From contig JADLSH010000377.1 of the NCBI GenBank assembly GCA_016169945.1, forward strand, positions 1,976,001 to 2,040,000: a stretch of 64,000 nucleotides of DNA. The letters run 5' to 3'. Below are positions 57,585 to 64,000 of this stretch, piece by piece (positions within the stretch are counted from its first letter, which is position 1; every line of letters begins with the position of its first letter). The position numbers and the translations under genes are program-made. The notes below the pieces were generated by a model, which saw nothing but the letters and a program-made list of their open reading frames with translations, was not told the DNA's origin and did no database searches. The stretch is from Trachythela sp. YZ-2020 (Eukaryota > Cnidaria > Anthozoa > Malacalcyonacea > Clavulariidae).

Positions 57585-60500
57585 TTAAGGTGGTGGTGGT
57601 AGATAGTTTTCCGGCTTGTGGAAACTCTGGCGTATTGTTTTTCCATGTCTGGCAGGAAGGACAGATCGTGCGCAAACAAAAATAGAGCTGTCTTCCCTTT
57701 GATTGACACGGAGGCGGTGCAGTCGAAGAGGGTGGTTCCTTTCAGTGACTTCCTTGTCATTAAACTCTGGCTTCTCGTCAAATGATGGGTATTCTTCTTT
57801 GTATCTGCCATTTAACGTGAAGTAGTGAAATGGCAGATTTTCATCCATCCTCTTGGTGAATTCCCTGCAAAAGTTATGTCCAATATAAAATACTGTACTT
57901 ATCTTGATCTAATTTTATTACCTTTTTATCAATTACCTGACAGCACTAGGCCAATACTCCTTGAATTGTTTAAGGGTAAAAATTGTCCCTATATTTCGGT
58001 GAACAATACCAAAAAATGTTTCCAAATCATCAGTCCCACCAGCCCGTGGATGCTCTGGATAGCCAATATCGATGATCTCTCGGCGTCTGTATTCCTGACT
58101 CTCGATGTTACTGGTGATTTCTATAACAGTTTCCCGCGAGAAACCTCTTATATTTTCAACAGGCCTAGAATGATAGCAGGAGATCAGACAACAAATTGTC
58201 AAACAATTTTCAAGTAAAATCACTACTTGTGGTGGAATGAACAATCAGTATAATTTATGATAATAGCTTCATATAAGTGATTAATATGCACATATGTAAT
58301 TCTGTATAAAATAGGATTCGAGTAAGGACACTATAACTTGTCTATCAGAGAAGGATATACTTACTTGTTAATGTCAACCAAAGATAAATCGTAGCAATCT
58401 TTGTACCAAGGCATCCACACTTCCAAAATGTAATTTAACATTTGATAGTTGTATTTACAACGCTGCAACTGCGTAATTCCTCTGCCATCTGTTGCATTGT
58501 GCCAGTTAACGATAACCTAAAATAACATAAGTTGTTTGAACGTTTTCATTATGGTGACAGTTGTGAACTTGTGACGATTTCTACAGCAGTCAAAAGTTTT
58601 GAACTAACCTTTACATATTCTGCCTCAGTCTTATATTCCAGTCTTTGCAGTGAATCCACCACATGATACGACAATAGCCGTTCAGCATCAGCCAAGCTTT
58701 GTTTCCTTTCACCCACTAGAGCTGCATGGGTTAGACCACTCTTTGGATCACGAAGAACAGCATCAAATGCAGCATAATCAAGTGCTTCACAATTCCCATT
58801 CCTAGTACTTGTTGCTATCCTTTTATGAACATGATTGTGGTCACCACGGTCATGGCGGACATCTTTTGTCACAGGATCAATTTCGGGAACGTACAAGTAC
58901 AAACTGAAATCAGCTCCAACCTTTTTGTATTCTTCAACCAAATGTCGAAATAAAAATGTTCCAACAAGGCTGCGAAGGCAGTGTAAAAATGTCTCAGGAG
59001 TATTTCTCACAAAGGTACATGGAGTATAGCCATCAGGAACAAGTTTACTCCTTACATGGAGTATTGTTTCTTTTCTAGTCATGCCATCAATTGTGACAAG
59101 ATCATGGATTTGCCAAAGAAGTGATGGTGGAATGCACGCATGAGGTTCCTCGCTAACTGGAGTTCCATCGGAAAGAACTAAAATGATACCACAATGAACA
59201 CTTATGTTGAAAACCATTGTCTCCTACGAGTTTAGATACAGTACATGTAGATAGATATTAAAACCTTTATTCTTATTTATTATCGTTGAAGCAACGACGG
59301 CAATTTTATGCCGTGTAGTGTAATTTTCTAAGTGCAACAGTTTTCTTTGAAAAACGCTAAAGAAATACGTAAATTGTCAATAATCTAAAATTATAACGCT
59401 AAAAAATTTTTTTTGGTTTCTCTCAATTTCAATTTGCTTTTTAAATCTGACTTTGAATGTTTGTTTGTAAATTGCATAAGTTTGGAATGTTTCTTGCAAA
59501 ATTAAAAAGTTCGCCCTCGAATTTGTTACGGCGATGATTTACGATGATCAAGCTTTGTAAGTTGGATCGTCGTAAATCATCTGAACGAATTTCGTAACTT
59601 TACAACGAACATTCTCAAGTTACAGTGTTACACAAACATTCCAACTCACATTTCAAAATAAAGTTTGAGCACTCTGGCCCCAAGACACTTCACGCATGTC
59701 TGGATGCGCATGTGTCTGAGTATTGTACCACATGCGCTTGGTGAGGGCAAGAGTATGGTGTATAAATACGAAGTCACTCGCATCTAGACTGCGTTACAAG
59801 CTGCACTGACGAGCCGTTGAACGGCGAAACATGCATGTCTGCAGATTTGACTATATATATATATATATATAGTCAAATCTGCAGACATGCATGTTTCGCC
59901 GTTCAAACTCGTCAGTGCAGTTAGGCATCTGAGATGCGAGTGACTTCATTTATACATCATACTCTTGCCCTCACCAAGCGCATGTGGTAATCTCAGACAC
60001 ATGCATCCAGACATCAGTGTCTTAAATAGAGAGTGCTCAAAGACACAAGGGAAGTGAGCTTTTGCATTATAGCTTATTAGCCACCAATTAACCTCACAGA
60101 GTGCTCAACAACACAAAGTGAAGGAGCATATATAGTCAAATCTGCAGACATGCATGTTATATATATATATATATATAATAATAATAGTAATGTTTGAGTT
60201 TAATAGTGCAACAAGAGTGCTCAATACCAATATAGCAGGGCGAATGTAAAGTTTCTTTACTTAAAATTGAGTCACAACTCCGAGTTTCACGCTTAATGCG
60301 ATCATCCAATTAAGATGATCGATTAATGGATGATCGCATTAAGTGTGAAACTCGGAGTTGTGACTCAATTTTAAGTAAAGAAACTTTATATATATATATA
60401 TGGATGCGCATGTGTCTGAGTATTGTACCACATGCGCTTGGTGAGGGCAAGAGTATGGTGTATAAATACGAAGTCACTCGCATCTAGACTACGTTAGAAG

Positions 60501-60719
60501 CTGCACTGACGAGCCGTTGAACGGCGAAACATGCATGTCTGCAGATTTGACTATATATATATATATATAGATTTTCGCTTACCTCAAAACTTGTCTGCAA
60601 CAGGCTGTTTCAGATGAAACAGCCTGTTGCAGACAAGTTTTGAGGTGTTAAAATCTATAATTTGTTTCTAACTATATGTTGTCGAGCACTCTTTGCGTTT
60701 ATGAGACCTAAACCTACAC

Positions 60720-60767
<48 letters not shown>

Positions 60768-63700
60768 GTGTAGGTTTAGGTCTACGAAACGCAAAGAGTG
60801 CTCGACAACATATAGTTAGAGCAAATTATAGATTTTCGCTTACCTCAAAACTTGTCTGCAACAGGCTGTTTCATCTGTAAAAGAATCATCAGGCAGTTTA
60901 CCTGATTCTTTTACAGATGAAACAGCCTGTTGCAGACAAGTTTTGAGGTAAGCGAAAATCTATATATATTATATATAGACAAACCTGATTTGATTTGGAA
61001 CATTGCAAGTAAGTGTTTCTGGGACATCTTTCTGGCAGACTCTCTTGCATCATGGATTAATTGCCATATGTGGACTGGACGGATTTCACCCTTTGTTCTC
61101 AAGCTGCAAAACTCTCCATCGCTAGTTGTACCTGTTTTAGTTAAGAAGATAAAGCAATTATTAAAAAATTTCTTACAGCAATGTACTGTATTGTAGGTTA
61201 CAGAGAATATACCAACCTACAACTTTCAGACCATTTTCAGCCATCTTCCGCTTGATCTCCGAATTTAACTCACGAACTTGCTGATCTTTTAGGGTTTGAC
61301 AAGGAACAAACTTTACTGGCAGAGCATACGGCTTACAGTTCCTTTTCTCATCGGAAATCATGATCACCTCCACATGACTGGCTGCTGCCCGTTTCTTCTT
61401 AAATAAGTTTCTTGTGTATGCCTTGCTATTGGAAGCGTTATCTTTTAACATTGCTTTACAGGACTTGAACTTGCGTTCGTCGCAGCATACTGCCAACTCA
61501 TTAATTCCTTTTTCACAAGTTGATTTACTCGCTTGAGCATCTTGAAGGAGGGTCTGATATTCAACAACGTCCCAATTGCAGTCTTTCAAGGTTTTCACTG
61601 GGGTGTTGACTGCTTTAAACTTCTCCTTGTAGGTTTTCACAGCAATTGTGAAATTTTCAGTAAGGAAGTTGACATCGGTAGAAAGCTCTTTGGTAAATTC
61701 AGACAGTTTGCACATAAGGTTTTCCTTAGTTAGTTCTTTGTCTGTCAATGCTGTAATATCCTTAAGCCTTTCATCATACTCCTTCCTCAACTTTTCTAAT
61801 GCTCCATCTCCAAGATCTACATCGCCATTCCATTTCCCCCGCATCGACTCCATTAAAGCAGTCTTCACATCTGTGCCGTCAATTTTTATCCAGAATCTTC
61901 CATCAGGATTAGCTTGTTTCAGCATATTCAATGCAGCTTCCTGTAGTACAATGAACAAAATTACACTTTGTCATATTCCAGAAAATAGATTGTAAATATT
62001 GTTACAGTACAGGTATGTACTGTATAGACAGTAAACATGGACTGCATGATGTTGATAGCAGCCGTGCAACAGGTATCATTTACAGACCTGGAGCGAGGGG
62101 GATTCGGCGAAATATTACCCGAAGTGAAGATAGTTTCCGAGGGACTTTGTCCTGAGGGAAGTATCGTCACCGAGTGTAATATTTTCCAGAATCCCCCGAG
62201 CCGAGGGTCTACAGTATAAATGATATATTATACCGAAAATTAAAAGCCTTCAAATTGAGAATATTTATTAAAAACATGCCACACACTTATTATTTTGATT
62301 AAAGCAAGTATTTGTTGCTTCTCTTTCAACTAGTATGACATCATATTGTTTGTAAAACTCATGGTAACATTTTTCTTTAAAGTTTTTTCTCAATAATTTA
62401 ATTACTTGTCATATATTTTGGCGCCATCTTTTTTTTGTGTAGTCTCGCATGTTCTACGCGAATAACATCACACCACAAATCTCCTGGGGAATTCGGGGTG
62501 TGATATTGTCAAAAGGAATGCAGGTTCGGGAAACGGTGACGTAAGGCGTGATATGACGATTAACCTCATCCTCACGTGGCATAAACTTAGCTTTCTGATT
62601 GGGTAGTTTGCCTTTGAAGTATAATATTATTAAATATTTTATATTAAAGTAAATGAATAAAGGGGTTTCTTACCTGGATATGGGAGGTACTATCAAAAGG
62701 ATTGTCTTCATTATTCATTCTCATCTGTGTGGAGTGTGAGTATGCAGGGACATTAGTAAGAGCCTAAAAGTAAGAATAACAACTATTCAGCACAGCCTAC
62801 ACTGAGTATTAGCTCGTGTTGATCTGATGTCATTTGCCTGACTCCCTTAGAAGCCAACAAGCATGAGAAAATATAAAAGCAAAACATACCTTCTGAGTAT
62901 ACCCTTGGTTCTCCTTAGTCTGCCCACTCCACATTGGGCCTGCAAAAAGTCTTGCGAATCTGCCAGGAAATTCTGTTATCATTGTCTCATACCATAACTG
63001 GTAGTCTTTAGGTACAACAATCTGAAAAAAGCAATACATTACAATCTACAATATATACTGATTATTATAATATTATATATTATGTATATTTTTGTATGTG
63101 AACTCACTTACAATTCACAGGTACATGGCTGTTTGGCAACACAGTTTTAAGCAAATGAAACTGAAATTGGCCAGAAAATATACGTTTGCTTTCTTGATAC
63201 ACAAAATCACCTCAGCTACACTAATGCAGCACAACTATTTGTGTAAGGTGAATCATTTCCATAGAGTATACAGTAGCACAGTAGCAGATGACAAATCAAA
63301 CAACTGCATGGACTGTACCTGATTTATATTTACTGCTGTAAATAACTGGATTACATATTCTAATAATCCAAATGGCATGCGATCCAACTGTATAACTGGT
63401 TCCATGGGGTTGGCTGCTTTCTGTAAATTCAACATCTGACTGAACTTGTAAACAAGATTTGGTTTGTCATTGGATGAAAGTCTCTTCATAGCCTTAATGG
63501 AATTGCTGACAAAATACTTTGGATTTGAGCATAACCCATTGCTCATTGCCAAAGTCAGGAATGCTATATCCATAAATGTCATCATTTCATCCATATGGTT
63601 TTTGGTCGCAATAGTGGATTGAATGAGTGATATGATCACTCTTTTCAGGCTAGAATTTCCCTCAAAGAATATATCATTGCAACATTTGACTTTCCCCTCA

Positions 63701-63935
63701 TCGTCAAGTGAGAGATAAAGTTCCTTTAGAACTTGCAACTTTTGAGTCTGAGTCAATACTGTTAATACTTCCAAATGTCCAGGAGTAAGTTTAAAAGTTT
63801 GTGAATTGTTCTTAGCATTATTAGGAGAACACTTTCCCATGTAATGGTTCACATCTAATCCAAGTTTCAGCTCTGCATTAGCAATAGTTTGATACTCTTG
63901 CCGCAAAACTTTGATTCTTTGTCGTATTGAATTAG
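57585..63935 (-). CDS. Nine-exon gene, DDE transposase-like, unnamed family
   Basis: Minus-strand exons: 63935-63319, 63021-62890, 62763-62674, 61940-61217, 61131-60985, 59177-58609, 58516-58365, 58164-57937 and 57864-57585 (stop). All eight introns are GT..AG and the phases agree, giving about 978 residues. The first exon opens with an acceptor, so the 5' end lies outside. Features, numbered from the first visible codon: WIKIDGTDVK (about 296-305), a charged helical region (330-450), then EVIMISDEKRNCKPYALPV and VGTTSDGEF (D525). Next come DRGDHNHVHKR, a CKYNYQMLNYI segment and GGTDDLETFFG (E858), followed by a FTKRMDENLPFHYF block. The motif order and spacing recall RNase H-like DDE transposases, with D300 or D303, D525 and E858 as candidates. 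I cannot name the family. It could be a live transposase or a domesticated gene. Confidence 0.75.
59801..59844 (+). ncRNA. Hammerhead ribozyme, type I, consensus core
   Basis: Stem I CTGCA (59801-59805) pairs with TGCAG (59840-59844). The core CTGACGA is at 59806-59812. Stem II is GCCGT/ACGGC with loop TGA (59813-59825). GAAA is at 59826-59829. A very short stem III is formed by CATGCATG (59830-59837), and the cleavage triplet GTC ends at 59839. Every conserved position is as expected, so self-cleavage after C59839 is predicted, though the tiny stem III may require pairing in dimers. Short-stem-III hammerheads are known from Penelope-like elements and retrozymes. Confidence 0.8.
59879..59920 (-). 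ncRNA. Hammerhead ribozyme copy, stem II damaged
   Basis: Inverted copy of 59801-59844. Stem I (CTGCA/TGCAG), CTGACGA, GAAAC and GTC are kept. Stem II reads GTTTGAACGGC because of small losses, so pairing is poor. Confidence 0.65.
60249..60394. repeat. Hairpin next to (TA)n
   Basis: aaagtttctttacttaaaat..actccgagtttcac..gcgatcatcc is inverted as ggatgatcgcatta..gtgaaactcggagt..taagtaaagaaacttt. Arms are about 62 bp, loop about 20 bp with a further small palindrome (gatgatcgattaatggatgatc). A (TA)n run follows at 60389-60400. Confidence 0.8.
60400..60558 (+). repeat. Direct copy of the palindrome's left arm
   Basis: Nearly identical to 59699-59858, including the hammerhead, and again ending at (TA)n. 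It starts directly after another (TA)n run. Confidence 0.85.
60501..60544 (+). ncRNA. Hammerhead ribozyme, type I, second intact copy
   Basis: Same sequence and structure as 59801-59844: CTGCA/TGCAG stem I, CTGACGA, GCCGT/ACGGC, GAAA, GTC. Conservation of all core bases in two copies, with differences only outside, suggests recent amplification. Confidence 0.8.
60569..60960. repeat. Nested hairpins and long (TA)n
   Basis: Three parts. A hairpin at 60571-60647 (cttacctcaaaacttgtctg..caacaggctgtttc and its inverse). A palindrome at 60684-60803 (gagcactctttgcgttt..cctacacgta, a (TA)n run of about 46 bp, then its inverse). A hairpin at 60835-60960 with the same cttgtctgcaacaggctgtt arms and a longer interior (acagatgaaaca..attcttttacag). 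All are joined by (TA)n. No coding potential. Confidence 0.8.
62076..62222. mobile_element. Small MITE in an intron of the large gene
   Basis: tcatttacagacctggagcg, agggggattc and gaaatatta are inverted as taatattttcc, gaatcccccgag and gagggtctacagtataaatga. About 147 bp, arms about 45 bp with mismatches. The G-rich word ggagcgaggggg also occurs near 4330. Confidence 0.6.
62223..62673. other. Intron of the large gene
   Basis: AT-rich intron sequence between the MITE and the exon at 62674-62763. No separate gene seen. Confidence 0.5.
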
Positions 63936-64000
63936 CTATATAAAAATAAAAAATAGTTGAAGAATCAAACTGTTGGGGATTTAACTGAATAGGTTATTAA

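Larger units (their letters stand above)
59662..60043. repeat. Palindromic repeat around (TA)n carrying hammerheads
   Basis: The left arm 59662-59858 and right arm 59868-60043 are inverted copies joined by (TA)n. Both arms run from gagcactc/gagtgctc outside, through cgcatgtgtctgag and aagtcactcgcatct, to the hammerhead and agtcaaatctgcagac inside. It lies in an intron of the large gene. This resembles truncated Penelope-like pLTRs inserted head to head in a TA microsatellite, but no RT is present. Confidence 0.8.

Noticed and set aside
60662..60880. ORF with a run of alternating Ile and Tyr
   Set aside because: It reads through a (TA)n microsatellite inside a palindrome and has no independent support.
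60571..60960. Further hammerheads in the acagatgaaacagcctgttg hairpins
   Set aside because: The word atgaaac recalls part of the core but no CTGANGA/GAAA pair with stems could be fitted.

Overview
The window looks like intron-bearing, AT-rich animal DNA dominated by old transposable elements, not bacterial or organellar DNA. Spliced reading frames with GT..AG borders, APE-type LINEs, BEL/Pao LTR elements, Penelope-like elements with a GIY-YIG nuclease, a THAP/P-type transposon, PIF/Harbinger and many MITEs point to an invertebrate metazoan. The TE mix, a 2A-like leader and the TLDc exon style suggest a cnidarian (anthozoan or hydrozoan). This is inference from family resemblance only.

Layout. 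1-3576: two LINE remnants. 4428-9611: a minus-strand BEL/Pao element with LTRs, a lost protease aspartate and a deleted integrase core. 9.6-11.1 kb: a leader-like region and a short ORF ending in a 2A-like motif. 11360-15707: a P-element/THAP9-type transposon with terminal inverted repeats and a perfect 8-bp target duplication. 16.3-24.2 kb: MITEs and a large nested palindrome holding a LINE. 25929-29491: a PIF/Harbinger transposon inserted in a LINE reverse transcriptase. 29.9-32.2 kb: another LINE. 34.0-40.5 kb: a diverged segmental duplication with a Penelope-like element, a hAT MITE and a Tc1/mariner MITE. 41.7-43.6 kb: the last exon of a TLDc-domain gene, with a head-to-head pair of Penelope remnants upstream. 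44.2-48.0 kb: three minus-strand LINE fragments. 48.1-51.3 kb: an element with about 300-bp terminal inverted repeats and unrecognised ORFs. 51.5-54.8 kb: a decayed plus-strand BEL/Pao element, followed by a LINE tail.

The best-preserved coding content is at the right end. A two-exon HIRAN-domain gene (55311-56644, plus) faces a gene of at least nine exons (57585-63935, minus) that runs off the window. All eight visible introns of the large gene have GT..AG borders and the frame stays open for about 978 residues. The family is not one I can name. Its motif order (IDGTDV, SDGEF, DDLETFF) suggests an RNase H-like DDE transposase or a domesticated derivative. One of its introns carries about 1.3 kb of head-to-head repeats joined by (TA)n. 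These contain three copies of a hammerhead ribozyme, two of them with a complete consensus core.

Most other open frames are remnants with frameshifts, stops or lost catalytic residues. No tRNA, rRNA or CRISPR array was recognised.
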